From a virus, in the IMG/VR virus record IMGVR_UViG_3300025138_000325, positions 1-25,068 of that record: a stretch of DNA of 25,068 nt. The stretch is one strand, 5' to 3'. A model generated the notes under the pieces. That model was not told the DNA's origin, ran no database searches, and worked only from the letters and a program-made list of their open reading frames with translations. The position numbers were made by a program, and so were the translations under genes. Shown here one piece after another: positions 1-9,677 of this stretch (the stretch's first letter is position 1; each line of letters starts with the position of its first letter).

Positions 1-593
1 CTACTAGCTAAATTTAATCTATCAGAACCACAAAAAATACCTATAACTCCACCACTATTTCCATTCATTCCACTTGCACAAGTGAACCATACATAAAAAT
101 GTGAAGTTGTACTTAAAGGTGTCATTGCTACAGTAAGTACTTGTGCACCATTACTTACTGCTTTGTTATTTGGAAAATGTTTTCCACCTAAATCATTGCT
201 ACTGCTAATAACAGCAGTTGTTGATGCATTTTTTATTTGTAAAACTTTACCACTTGGAGCCTCTCCCCATTCTGGGTCATTAGCACCTTGTTTTAAAACA
301 TAACCAGCTGTACCTTTTGGTAGTCTAGTTAATGCACTTGCACCTTTAAAGACCAAATCTCCTCTAGCTGAAAGTGTTGATGTTAAATCAGTTCCATTAC
401 TGCCATTAGTACCAGCAGAACTCATTATATTCCAATAAGCTGTTGCGTTGCCTACTGCTTGATTTGAATGGGCTTGAATACAAACATAACTATTTCCATT
501 TGCTGTAGCTATATCATCAACAGCATAAGACGTGCTGCTATTGTAAGCACCTGTCCAGTTTAATTTTAAAGAACCTAAATTTATTGTTGCCAT
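1..593 (-). CDS. Tail fibre / receptor-binding protein, C-terminus cut by window edge
   Basis: The start is ATG at 593-591, behind a strong ribosome site (AAAAAGGAG, about 6 bases upstream on the minus strand). The frame stays open to position 1, giving 197 visible residues. The protein opens with MATINLGSLKLNW, followed by a W-x-G-x-Y...ST-x-Y...DD segment and SYVCIQAHSN. I recognise this as a small beta module, resembling carbohydrate-binding folds, that recurs in marine phage fibre proteins. Next comes an 'LVFKGASALTRLPKGTAGYVLKQGANDPEWGE' type linker region (about residues 80-110), typical of fibres, and then a beta-rich, Ser/Thr/Gly-rich tail. It lies directly downstream of the full-length fibre gene, so it probably works at the tail tip in host recognition. 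Specificity cannot be told from sequence. The assignment rests on composition, motif resemblance and position. Confidence 0.7.
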   Translation of the reverse strand, partial: MATINLGSLKLNWTGAYNSSTSYAVDDIATANGNSYVCIQAHSNQAVGNATAYWNIMSSAGTNGSNGTDLTSTLSARGDLVFKGASALTRLPKGTAGYVLKQGANDPEWGEAPSGKVLQIKNASTTAVISSSNDLGGKHFPNNKAVSNGAQVLTVAMTPLSTTSHFYVWFTCASGMNGNSGGVIGIFCGSDRLNLAS

Positions 594-635
594 ATATCTC
601 CTTTTTAAATTATATTAATGAACAATCTACGCACA

Positions 636-2735
636 TTATATAGTGGCTATTAAATTGCCATTTGAATTAACGCTAAAGACAAAACCAGAAGCACTAAATA
701 AAACATCATTAAAGTTGGCATATTGACTTTCAGTGATGTTATCTACACCTTGATTAGTAGTAATATATCTAACTGCATTAGATCCAGGTGTTGGTGTGTT
801 TGCTGTTCCACCCATATTTGTATGAGAAGAACAATAGTAGTAAAGTGTTGGTGCACCACTAGCTACAACAATTGTTACTTGTGTTGAACTATTGTGCGTT
901 ACGCCTGTTGTATATTCTGATCCACTACCATGTGTTCCATTAGAAGTAGTTGAAAATTTAAATGGGTGTCCAGAAGGATAATTAAATATGTAAGTATTAC
1001 CTTCGTATAAATCTAAAGTATCTTGTTGAACACCATCTATAAAATATTTATTTGAACCACCAACTGAAACTACAGTTACTGTTCTAACTAATGTAGATGG
1101 ATTATAATATTGTTCAAAACCATAAACTTCTGCTGAACTTGCATTTGAATATACTAATGCGTTTGCACTAGAGTTAACAACAAGAGCTTGTCCTGCTGTA
1201 CCAATAGAAGCAGGTGTATCTGTTAAATCATTAATTGATATGTTAGCTAATTGAAATGTACCATAAGCTACTATCATTAAAATATCATTAACAGCAGCAC
1301 CACTTGCTAATACAATTGATGAACCAGAAGTTGCTGTGTAATCTGAATTTGCTAATTTTACACCATTTAAATATACATCTATAAATCCAGCGTCATATGC
1401 TAAAGTTTTTGAATTTGAATCTGCACCAGTAAATGTTGTTTGATTTGCTGTAGCTGTGTATTCAAATCTGTTACTTGTTCCGTTAACAGTTGAACCTGCT
1501 GCTGCCCATCCACCAGATTTGTAAACTTTTAATTCATCAGCTGTAGTATCAAAATATAAATCACCTGCATTAAGACTTGATGTTGGTGCTGAACTTGCAA
1601 TTCTATATACATCTCCAAAATTTTGTACTGATGCTAAACTGTTGCTTACACTTGTAATAGCTGCATGTGCATTAGCTAAATTATTTAAATTAGAAACACC
1701 TGCAAGTGTTGCCATGTTTGTTACATTTGTAGATGTACCAAGTGTAGCCATAGCAGTAACATTAGATGATGTACCTAATAAATTTAAATCTGTAACTACA
1801 GAACTTGTTCCAAGTAATCCCATTGCAGTAATATTTGCAGACGTACCTAATAAACCTATTTCAGTAGCTTTACCTGCTACAGATGAAATATTATTTGTAG
1901 GAGTTATTTGACCTGCAACACTATTAACATGACCTTGATTTGTAGAAGTTAAAGTTAATTGCCTCCATTGAGTATTAGTCAAGTCATAGACTTTCATAAT
2001 ATCATTTGTTGTATCAAAATAAATTGCTCCATCTACTAATGCGTTTCCGTCATTATCAACACTTGGGTTACTTGATTTAGCTCCTAAGAATCTATCATCA
2101 AATGTATCAAGTGCTGCTTCAGCTGCGTTTTTTGCATTTTCTGCTGACGTTGCAGAACCTGCTGCTGCTGTTGCTGAGTTACCTGCGTTTGTTGCTGATG
2201 TTGCTGCGTTTGCAGCTGATGTTAATAATCCAGAAGCATCAACAGTAAACTCTAATCCTGTACCACCAGAATTTGCTGACAATACTTTACCTGCAACCAT
2301 ATCTGGAAAAGTAAGATTAAATGAAGAAGAAGAAGTTGTAGCAACTCTTGGAGATAATTTTTGATCTCTTTCAAGCTGTTGTGCCATAGCAATAATTTTA
2401 TCTAATTCTGTATTTAATGAAGCTATTTGGAAAGCTCCAGATGTTGGAAAGTCTGTAGATCTCGCTATTGCTAAATCTCTAGATATTGTAATTATATTAT
2501 TTACTGTAGCTCCAGGCGAACCTAATGTAATAGATCCTCCACCTGTTTGTCCTGCACCAGATACAGAATACTGTGATGCGTTTGTAGGTGATGCCGAAAA
2601 AGTTAATAGTGATGTACCATTAAATACTTTTAAATCTGCATTATCAAAAAACTCGAATCCAACAGTAAAGCTAGTTTGTCCAGCTGTTGCTGTATATTGA
2701 ACTCGTGGTTCTACGTCTGAAATTATTATACTCAT
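636..2735 (-). CDS. Tail fibre protein, T7-type N-terminus with a cupredoxin-like C-terminal domain
   Basis: 699 aa. Residues 1-125 match the N-terminal tail-attachment region of T7-like fibres (RVQYTATAGQTSFTVGF, later LNTELDKIIAMAQQLERD). Residues 170-212 form an Ala/Ser/Asn-rich, probably coiled-coil stalk. Residues 234-262 and 388-418 are two copies of a YFDTT-x2-(D/E)-x-(M/L)KVY module. Between them, residues 294-345 hold about five imperfect 'LLGTSxNVTxM' repeats. Residues 424-494 form a second beta-sandwich-like module. Residues about 555-645 resemble plastocyanin-like cupredoxins, with H590 (GHPFKF) and a C635-x2-H638-x2-M641 cluster after YYY, which is the type-1 copper ligand order. 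The role is host adsorption at the tail tip. The start overlaps the stop of the upstream virion gene. Copper binding is inferred from ligand spacing alone. Confidence 0.85.
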   Translation of the reverse strand: MSIIISDVEPRVQYTATAGQTSFTVGFEFFDNADLKVFNGTSLLTFSASPTNASQYSVSGAGQTGGGSITLGSPGATVNNIITISRDLAIARSTDFPTSGAFQIASLNTELDKIIAMAQQLERDQKLSPRVATTSSSSFNLTFPDMVAGKVLSANSGGTGLEFTVDASGLLTSAANAATSATNAGNSATAAAGSATSAENAKNAAEAALDTFDDRFLGAKSSNPSVDNDGNALVDGAIYFDTTNDIMKVYDLTNTQWRQLTLTSTNQGHVNSVAGQITPTNNISSVAGKATEIGLLGTSANITAMGLLGTSSVVTDLNLLGTSSNVTAMATLGTSTNVTNMATLAGVSNLNNLANAHAAITSVSNSLASVQNFGDVYRIASSAPTSSLNAGDLYFDTTADELKVYKSGGWAAAGSTVNGTSNRFEYTATANQTTFTGADSNSKTLAYDAGFIDVYLNGVKLANSDYTATSGSSIVLASGAAVNDILMIVAYGTFQLANISINDLTDTPASIGTAGQALVVNSSANALVYSNASSAEVYGFEQYYNPSTLVRTVTVVSVGGSNKYFIDGVQQDTLDLYEGNTYIFNYPSGHPFKFSTTSNGTHGSGSEYTTGVTHNSSTQVTIVVASGAPTLYYYCSSHTNMGGTANTPTPGSNAVRYITTNQGVDNITESQYANFNDVLFSASGFVFSVNSNGNLIATI
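1701..1856 (-). repeat. Tandem 'LGTS-NVT' repeats inside the tail fibre
   Basis: Residues about 294-345 of the fibre contain a string of imperfect 10-12 residue units (LLGTSANITAM, LLGTSSVVTDL, LLGTSSNVTAM, TLGTSTNVTNM, then a decayed TLAGVSNL). At DNA level this appears as repeated acctaataa / gtagatgt blocks. Such repeats usually build a shaft and can change copy number. This is seen directly in the sequence. Confidence 0.75.
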
Positions 2736-5700
2736 TATTTAAATCGAAGTCCTTTTTCTAAATCGTCAAATAGCCAATCTAAATACCATACGTTCTGAAA
2801 TGGAATTAATCTACGCACATTACGTGCTGTATAATGATTATATGATTTACCACCTACATCATACATAATATCAAAAATATTATAAATTTGTGATGCCGAA
2901 GGACCAAGTAATCCTACTTTAGATTTCATAGAAGAACCATAAGGTTTACCTTCACCCATTAATGGAGCTATACCAATTCTATTATCTGTAAGAGCTTCTA
3001 TAGATCTATTAACATCTACAAATATTCCACCTAATCCAGATCTATCAAACGCTGCTAATAGTTTTGCTGTTAAAGATTTTTTAGAATAATCTTTATCAAA
3101 TCTAAATGTTGTGTAAACTGAGTCTACCAACATACCAGATCCCATTAACAACATAGAACCAAATAAAAAATCCATATCTTTTTCTTGCATACCCCTCATT
3201 AACATTCTTTGTGTAGAAGCCATTGCAAATTTTTTAAACTGTACAATAGTACTAGCAAGTTCATAGTTCATAAACAAAGGTGTATCTCCTTTGCCTGGCG
3301 TTACAATTGTAATATTAATATCTTTATTTAACGCTGCACCAAATCTTTGTTTAGCTAAGTCATCAGTCCATTCTACTGTATTAGCCATAAAGTTATGTGT
3401 AGTTTTAGTTCCATGTGATTCGTGCATTTTTGCAATTCTTTTTGCTACTTCTTCATCTATACCAGAAGCTGCTAATTTAGTTTTAAATTTATCTGACAAA
3501 GTACCTTTACTCCATTTTATAGAGTCTTCTAAGATTCTAGAACCAATAGTAACAGATGCTGCACTTTTCATAAATTCTGTCCATCTAGACATCATGTTAA
3601 TATACATAAAATTAAAGTTGGCTGCTTTCCCCATCATACCTTCTACTTTAGAAGACATACCAAACATATCTCCAATATCAGAAAAAAGCATAGCTCTTTG
3701 TCCAGTAACCATATCAACTGCTTCTGCAAAAGACTGAGCTTCTTTTTTACCTGCCTTAAAAATACCTCTATTTTTATTTGACAGCATATCTCCCCACATT
3801 TCAAACTGAGTTTTAAAACCTCTTTGAATACCAGATGTCATAACAGTTCTTGGTACATCAGCTACTGCTGCAAAGAAACCTGTAAGCATTGTTAAAGCAT
3901 TATAATGTTTCATTGTTCTCATAGCTCTAGATGTCCAAGCATGAGGATCAGCAGGTAATCCATATGTACCTCTAACCAGCTCAATACCAGCTTCTAGATC
4001 TTCTAGAACTTTGTTTCTCTCTGCCATAATTTTGGCTTTTTGTGTCTTATTTTTTGCCATAAATGCTTTGACATTATATTCTTCAGCTACTTGATATAAT
4101 CCAGGAAATGTCATTGATTGAGCTTCATCTATGTATTTATATCCTAGACCATTTGGATCTCCATATTTTTTAGTAAATAAAATGTCTGGAGTTACTTGTC
4201 TGTAGTATGTTTTCATTAGTGAGAAAATATCACTAACCATAAAATCATTTTCTAATAATTTAACTTGTGTTTCTGGTAGAAGGTTTAACTCTCTAGCTCT
4301 TGTAGCTCTAGCATATCTAGGTCTGTTAAAAGCATATCTTTCAAATAAAAGATCTTTAACATCATCAGTATATTTTGTTTTTTCAAATCTTTGAAATGGA
4401 AAATGTCCTGCTAGATCATCTGCTAAAGTATTTAATTTTTTTTCATTAATATACTTTCCTCTTTTAATTAGATCTTCTCTAATTATATTCTTAAACAATT
4501 CTTTGTTTTTATCTATATTGGTTTTATTATAAATTATATTAACATAATCTTTTATTAAACCATCTGACGATTTTAATCGTTCTTCTAATTTAGCAATTTT
4601 ATTTCTGATTTCTGTTGCAGAATATTGTGATGTAGTACCATCTACTTTAGACTTAAATGATTTAGAAGTTTCACCCTTCTTTTTCATTGTGTCCATTGTA
4701 CCTTTCCAGAAATTTAATTCTCTCTCAATAGGTAATTTACGAATGCCTAGTTCTTGCATTTCTTTACCTATTGGTCCATACACTTTGTCTTGTGTAACTC
4801 TTGCAGCTTGTGCTATTTCTGGAATATCATTCTGCATACCCTTTAATCTTGTTAATGTAACTTCTCTACTAAACTGAGCTAAAGACATTTGACTATTCAT
4901 AATATTGTGCATATTCAAACCTATTTCAGTTTTAGGATGTGAACCTTGTACTCTAGCAATATACTTCATGTATTGTTCTTTAATATCTTTCATAGCTTCT
5001 ATAGATCCTACTTCTCTCATTCTAAGTTGTACTTCAATAGATGGATCTGTTGCTTTAAAACCATACTGTTTAGTATTTTTTAATTTTAATAATGGTGTAT
5101 CTAATATATCTGCAATCATAGTTCTTGCATTTTTAGATACAGCTTTAGTAACTCTAAATACATTAGTCCAAGGACCATCTTCTCCAAAGACACCTAAATT
5201 ACTTTTAACAAATTTTTCACCTTGAAATTCTTCTAATGGTGTAGCTTTAATTTTAGTTTCATTAGCAGCAGCTCCTACACTTCCTGTTGTAGGTCTTTCA
5301 TTAGGATTAATAAATTTACCATCTTCATATATTTGTTGTGTAATTTGTTTTGGTGGTGCATGAAAAGACTCATCTGATTGAATAATCTTTTGATGTGTTG
5401 CTGCACTTACATTACCTTTAGCCATTTTATTAATTACATATGGTAATCCATAACCACCAGCTACAGTCCAAGGAACATAACTATCATCTCTAACAGGATC
5501 TATATTTTGTTTTGCTATTTCTTCAGCAGCAAATGCTGTACCAAATAACTTTGCACTTTGTCCAACTTTAGTAAATAACAATAAAGATGACGGATCTAAA
5601 AAAGCTCCTGTAACTCTACCAAGATGATACCAAGGACTAGCATAGTTTGTTTCAGCTTGTTGATCTAATTTACTTATAATAGATGTAGTTTCAGCTGCAC

Positions 5701-5941
5701 TTTTACTAAACATAAAATGATCATAGAAATCATTATAAGGTTGTATTTGTGGATCTTGTTTTGGATTATAATTTTCATCAGCAGGAAAATCTTGATTATT
5801 TGTTAAATATTCAATTGCCATATAAGGCAAGTTTTCATCTTTAAAACCTGTACCAAAATCAGATACATTATATTCTACTGGTGTAGTTTCTTTCTCAAAT
5901 GTTTTTTGAGCATCTTCTGGAGTAAATGGATAAGAAATCAT
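2735..5941 (-). CDS. Large internal virion protein (T7 gp16-position)
   Basis: 1068 aa. It is the third of three consecutive genes occupying the place of T7 gp14, gp15 and gp16, between the tail tube and the fibres. In T7 these proteins leave the capsid and form the trans-envelope DNA ejection channel. The N-terminus (MISYPFTPEDAQ) and the C-terminal segment at about residues 1041-1062 (NVRRLIPFQNVWYLDWLFDD) are of the kind I associate with the longest internal core protein of marine podoviruses. The middle is lysine-rich and helical, with hydrophobic stretches near residues 690-720 and 930-955. I see no lysozyme or transglycosylase active-site motif, unlike T7 gp16. Its start shares bases with the stop of the upstream gene (TAATG), implying translational coupling. 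The role is assigned mainly from size and position. Confidence 0.7.
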   Translation of the reverse strand: MISYPFTPEDAQKTFEKETTPVEYNVSDFGTGFKDENLPYMAIEYLTNNQDFPADENYNPKQDPQIQPYNDFYDHFMFSKSAAETTSIISKLDQQAETNYASPWYHLGRVTGAFLDPSSLLLFTKVGQSAKLFGTAFAAEEIAKQNIDPVRDDSYVPWTVAGGYGLPYVINKMAKGNVSAATHQKIIQSDESFHAPPKQITQQIYEDGKFINPNERPTTGSVGAAANETKIKATPLEEFQGEKFVKSNLGVFGEDGPWTNVFRVTKAVSKNARTMIADILDTPLLKLKNTKQYGFKATDPSIEVQLRMREVGSIEAMKDIKEQYMKYIARVQGSHPKTEIGLNMHNIMNSQMSLAQFSREVTLTRLKGMQNDIPEIAQAARVTQDKVYGPIGKEMQELGIRKLPIERELNFWKGTMDTMKKKGETSKSFKSKVDGTTSQYSATEIRNKIAKLEERLKSSDGLIKDYVNIIYNKTNIDKNKELFKNIIREDLIKRGKYINEKKLNTLADDLAGHFPFQRFEKTKYTDDVKDLLFERYAFNRPRYARATRARELNLLPETQVKLLENDFMVSDIFSLMKTYYRQVTPDILFTKKYGDPNGLGYKYIDEAQSMTFPGLYQVAEEYNVKAFMAKNKTQKAKIMAERNKVLEDLEAGIELVRGTYGLPADPHAWTSRAMRTMKHYNALTMLTGFFAAVADVPRTVMTSGIQRGFKTQFEMWGDMLSNKNRGIFKAGKKEAQSFAEAVDMVTGQRAMLFSDIGDMFGMSSKVEGMMGKAANFNFMYINMMSRWTEFMKSAASVTIGSRILEDSIKWSKGTLSDKFKTKLAASGIDEEVAKRIAKMHESHGTKTTHNFMANTVEWTDDLAKQRFGAALNKDINITIVTPGKGDTPLFMNYELASTIVQFKKFAMASTQRMLMRGMQEKDMDFLFGSMLLMGSGMLVDSVYTTFRFDKDYSKKSLTAKLLAAFDRSGLGGIFVDVNRSIEALTDNRIGIAPLMGEGKPYGSSMKSKVGLLGPSASQIYNIFDIMYDVGGKSYNHYTARNVRRLIPFQNVWYLDWLFDDLEKGLRFK

Positions 5942-8900
5942 TATCTTACTTTACCTAGTTTACCACCATAACTATTAATACCTAAATCATATCCTTCTAA
6001 TATCATAGCATCTAAGTACAATTGATTTTCTGGTGGATAGTAATTATTAAATGCTTCTGATCCCATTTCATGTTCAATCATAAATTTAATTAATTTATTT
6101 ACTTGTGTAGAATCAAAAAAGTTAATAGCTGTATCTCTAGAAAATTCAGTTTTTTCTTCTAAAGCTTGTAAATATATATCTGTATCTTCTGCATATGTAG
6201 AAAGTATTTCTCCAATTGTAGGTTCATCACCATATCTTTTAGTAGTATTATTATTAATTAATGTAGAGTTATTAATCATTACTCTAACACCAGCTCTTAT
6301 AGAATCTATAGGACTTGCAAATACTGCTGCTTGATTACCTGTATCTACATCAATCATTTCACCAACCCAAGCTGAATCAGTTTTCATAACTGCCATATAA
6401 TTATTAGTTCTAAATGTTAATGGTAAAGATTTGTCTTGATAATTATCATAAACATGCTGTCTAAATTTAAGACTCATATTTTTTTCTGTATAATTCATTT
6501 TATGTGGAGGCATAACAGATTCTATTAGTTTATCTTTTGGAATGATTTTACTATTAGCATCTATTCTAGCATCATAAGATAGTGTATCATTAATAGTATT
6601 ATTAATTTTAGCACCTTCTGCATAATATGGTTTTAAATCTACATCTATACCTAATGTTTTAAATATAAATGCAAATGGTTTTACTTCAGCAGGTACATCA
6701 TTTAATAATGGTACATCTGGATAAAACTTATAATCACTTGCTTCAATACCCATTTTAATAGTTTTATAAATTACATTTTTAGAAAAACCTTGCCAACCAT
6801 CATTACCATCTAGTAAATGACCAAATGTTTTTTCAAATTGATTATATTTTTCTTCTGTTAAAGTATTAATTAAATCTTTTCTTGATGCAGACTTACCAGT
6901 TAATTCTTGCATTCCACCAAATCCTGTAGGATCAAAAAATTTATTTCCTTCAGTTAAATTAATTGTATAACCATTATGATTAATTTTTAAATGATAATTA
7001 GGTTTACCAAACTTATTCATTGTACCTGTAGGTTCAATCATAGTATTTTCAAAACCATTATCTATTTCTGTTTTAATAATATCACTAAGACTATTAGGAA
7101 CACTTTTTCTATTAATAACCATATCTGTTAATGGTATTCCAAATCCTTCATCTTTAACTCCAAATCTTTCTCTTTTTTCTATTTCACTTAATGAACTTTC
7201 TAATTCATTACCAATAGCTATAATACTATTTTCAAATCCTTGTCCCATAAATCCTATTTCTTTTTCATAAGGATGTTTAGATATTTGTATTTTGTTATTA
7301 CCTGTAAAATTAGTTGCACCATAACCTTCTTTATTCATTGCATCTAATGCTGACATTGCTGCATTTTTAAACATTACTTTCCCTTTATCAGAAGTAATAT
7401 CAAATTCTTTACCACCATTCATGTGATTTAAATTAGTAAGAGTATGTTCTAACCATTTAGCTTTAACTGGTTCTGTTAATAATGTACCAGCAAAAGAAAA
7501 ACCAAAAGTAGTTGATGCTGCATTAAATATATCTGCATATTCATTTTTACCATTATTAAAAAATTTTTTAACCCAGTTTGTATCTGTATTAATATCTAGT
7601 TCACTTATTAAATCTTTATAAATATTTGCTGTATCTTTTGCATTAATACCTAAATGTTCTTCAAGTTTAATTTTGTTAGCTTTTGAATTTGGTATATCTG
7701 CACCAATACTATTTAATTTAGAAGCTAATGTAGCATCATCTTGCATAGATAAAGCTCCCATTAAATTACCTTCTTCATATATAAATTCATTATCAATAAC
7801 TAATCCAGGATATTTTTGTTTAGTTAAATTATATAATGATAAGTTATTTTTATATTCTGCAATCATACCTGCATTATTATAATCTACATTTATCTTTGTA
7901 TTTAATTTTTTAATAACAGCATTTGGTGTAATATTATATTTAGATAATACATCCATAGCTATTGCTAAATTACCATTTGATACATCAGTAATATTTTCGT
8001 TATTAATACCATATCTAGATAATAAAGCTGATGTAACTAATTCTTTTTGCGAATCATCTATATAATCTTTTTGTGTTCCACCAATCATATCACTAGCTAT
8101 CTTTTGAGCTTTAATATTATCTTGTGTAATTTTTACAACTTTACTAAATTGTGTTTTACTTACACCATCTAATGTGTTTATTACATATTCAGTTGAATTT
8201 GAATTTGCTCCATCTTGAAAATTACTAATGTGTAAAGGTTGTCCAGGTTCTTGTAATCCTTCTAAATCATATGTTTGTTTAGAAGCCATCATAGATTTAA
8301 TTTTATCACCATTATAGTTTTCATATAAATCCATAGCACTTTTAACTATAGATTTTCTATTAAACTCATTACCTATATAATTTTCATATTTTTTAAATAT
8401 AGGATTTTGTGCATCTTGTATGTTTTCTAAATCATCTGTACTAAGTTTTAATTGATCATTACCTTGTGCATAACTAGCAATATATTTAATAGCACTAGCT
8501 TTATCTAGTTTTTTCATACTACTAACAATTCGTAATACTTCTGTATTTTTAAGATCATTTTCTAAATCTTTTCTTAAATTATTACCAGAGTATCTCATAG
8601 TAGATACTAATGATGTTTCTGCACTACCATATATTTCATTAAGATTTTTAAATGTAGTATTAGCAGTATAACTATTAATATTAGTTATTGGTGCATCTGT
8701 ATCAACTATGTTTGATAATTGCATAGAAGTTATATCTTCATTATCAGTTCTGCTAGTTTGGAATCCTTCTAAAGCAAATGCATCATTTCTAGCTCTATAA
8801 TTTTTAGTTGCAAAACCTAAATTAGCTAAGTTCTTTTGTGCTAATATATTAGATACATAATTTTTATAAACAGTAGGTGTAGATTCTATTAAATTTTTAG

Positions 8901-9171
8901 AATAACTATCTACTGCATTCTTCATTCCATCTGGATCAAACTTAAATTTATCTTGTAATTGTATATAATGATCTCTACTTTTATCATTAAAACTAACTTT
9001 AAAATCTGTTGCTGCATCTGCTTCTGCAATTTTTCTAAAAGCATCTATAGATTCAGAAATAGGTTTTGCTATTTGTGCTGCTATATTAGTATCTGGAAAT
9101 TTTGGAATACCAATATTGTCAGCTACACTTGCTTTTAAATTAATTTGTTTTTTTGCTTGTTTTAATGCCAT
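5941..9171 (-). CDS. Large internal virion protein (T7 gp15-position) with a C-terminal P5-like structural domain
   Basis: 1076 aa, lysine- and asparagine-rich, mostly helical. The N-terminal 150 residues are long charged helices (for example FNDKSRDHYIQLQDKFKFDPDG), typical of gp15-type core proteins. Residues about 950-1037 differ: FASPIDSIRAGVRVMINN, then PTIGEILSTYAED, YLQALEEKTEF and a closing FMIEHEMG. This matches a domain I recall from many phage virion proteins, often labelled structural protein P5-like, with the pattern 'F.SPE.GIRA...TI..II..YAP...N.T..YI'. The start follows an RBS (GGAG) that overlaps the preceding gene's stop. Together with its two neighbours it probably forms the ejected inner core. 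No enzymatic motif is visible. Confidence 0.7.
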   Translation of the reverse strand: MALKQAKKQINLKASVADNIGIPKFPDTNIAAQIAKPISESIDAFRKIAEADAATDFKVSFNDKSRDHYIQLQDKFKFDPDGMKNAVDSYSKNLIESTPTVYKNYVSNILAQKNLANLGFATKNYRARNDAFALEGFQTSRTDNEDITSMQLSNIVDTDAPITNINSYTANTTFKNLNEIYGSAETSLVSTMRYSGNNLRKDLENDLKNTEVLRIVSSMKKLDKASAIKYIASYAQGNDQLKLSTDDLENIQDAQNPIFKKYENYIGNEFNRKSIVKSAMDLYENYNGDKIKSMMASKQTYDLEGLQEPGQPLHISNFQDGANSNSTEYVINTLDGVSKTQFSKVVKITQDNIKAQKIASDMIGGTQKDYIDDSQKELVTSALLSRYGINNENITDVSNGNLAIAMDVLSKYNITPNAVIKKLNTKINVDYNNAGMIAEYKNNLSLYNLTKQKYPGLVIDNEFIYEEGNLMGALSMQDDATLASKLNSIGADIPNSKANKIKLEEHLGINAKDTANIYKDLISELDINTDTNWVKKFFNNGKNEYADIFNAASTTFGFSFAGTLLTEPVKAKWLEHTLTNLNHMNGGKEFDITSDKGKVMFKNAAMSALDAMNKEGYGATNFTGNNKIQISKHPYEKEIGFMGQGFENSIIAIGNELESSLSEIEKRERFGVKDEGFGIPLTDMVINRKSVPNSLSDIIKTEIDNGFENTMIEPTGTMNKFGKPNYHLKINHNGYTINLTEGNKFFDPTGFGGMQELTGKSASRKDLINTLTEEKYNQFEKTFGHLLDGNDGWQGFSKNVIYKTIKMGIEASDYKFYPDVPLLNDVPAEVKPFAFIFKTLGIDVDLKPYYAEGAKINNTINDTLSYDARIDANSKIIPKDKLIESVMPPHKMNYTEKNMSLKFRQHVYDNYQDKSLPLTFRTNNYMAVMKTDSAWVGEMIDVDTGNQAAVFASPIDSIRAGVRVMINNSTLINNNTTKRYGDEPTIGEILSTYAEDTDIYLQALEEKTEFSRDTAINFFDSTQVNKLIKFMIEHEMGSEAFNNYYPPENQLYLDAMILEGYDLGINSYGGKLGKVR

Positions 9172-9173
9172 AG

Positions 9174-9677
9174 TTACTCCGTTTGTCCTGGATCGAGAGG
9201 ATCATTATAATTATCATATTGTCCTCTTGCTTTATATGATTTAGCATAAGCTGCTGTTTTAAATCCAGATGCTGCTATATTTGCATAAGCTCCAAACTCT
9301 TGAGCTTTACCCATAACTTTAGTAGTATAAATTGCACTCTCTATTTTAGACTCACCTCTTAATGTATTAATTTTAATATTGCTTATATCTTTTTGAGCTA
9401 TTCTATCTATCTCAGTTTGTGTAGATAAAAAATGTCTGCTTGTATCACTATACCCAGAACCTGCTACAATAGCTAAATTTTGTTTTCTTTTTTTTCTAGC
9501 TTCTTCTAATACATCATTAGAATCTGATAATCCTTTTAAAGCATTGTATTTTTTTTCAGTTTCGTATGCTGCTATCTTTGCTTTGTTTGCAGCTTTTTGT
9601 GCTTGAATACCTTGATAAGTACCAACAGCTTGTACACCAAAACTAATTACAGCTAATGTTACTGGATCAGCACTCAT
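9174..9677 (-). CDS. Small internal virion protein (T7 gp14-like)
   Basis: 167 aa. Residues 5-20 form a hydrophobic segment with glycines (VTLAVISFGVQAVGTY), followed by an Ala/Lys/Gln-rich helix (GIQAQKAANKAKIAAYETEKKY). This is the standard start of gp14-type internal virion proteins, which insert into the host outer membrane in T7. The middle contains GSGYSDTSRHFL and the C-terminus is hydrophilic. It sits immediately downstream of the tail nozzle gene, with a 4-base ATGA overlap, and upstream of the two large core proteins. This is the T7 order, and length also fits (T7 gp14 is about 196 aa). Confidence 0.75.
   Translation of the reverse strand: MSADPVTLAVISFGVQAVGTYQGIQAQKAANKAKIAAYETEKKYNALKGLSDSNDVLEEARKKRKQNLAIVAGSGYSDTSRHFLSTQTEIDRIAQKDISNIKINTLRGESKIESAIYTTKVMGKAQEFGAYANIAASGFKTAAYAKSYKARGQYDNYNDPLDPGQTE

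Noticed and set aside
1642-5225. Plus-strand open frames inside the tail-fibre and internal-virion genes
   Set aside because: They are antisense shadows of long minus-strand genes, hydrophobic from reversed codons, and without ribosome sites.
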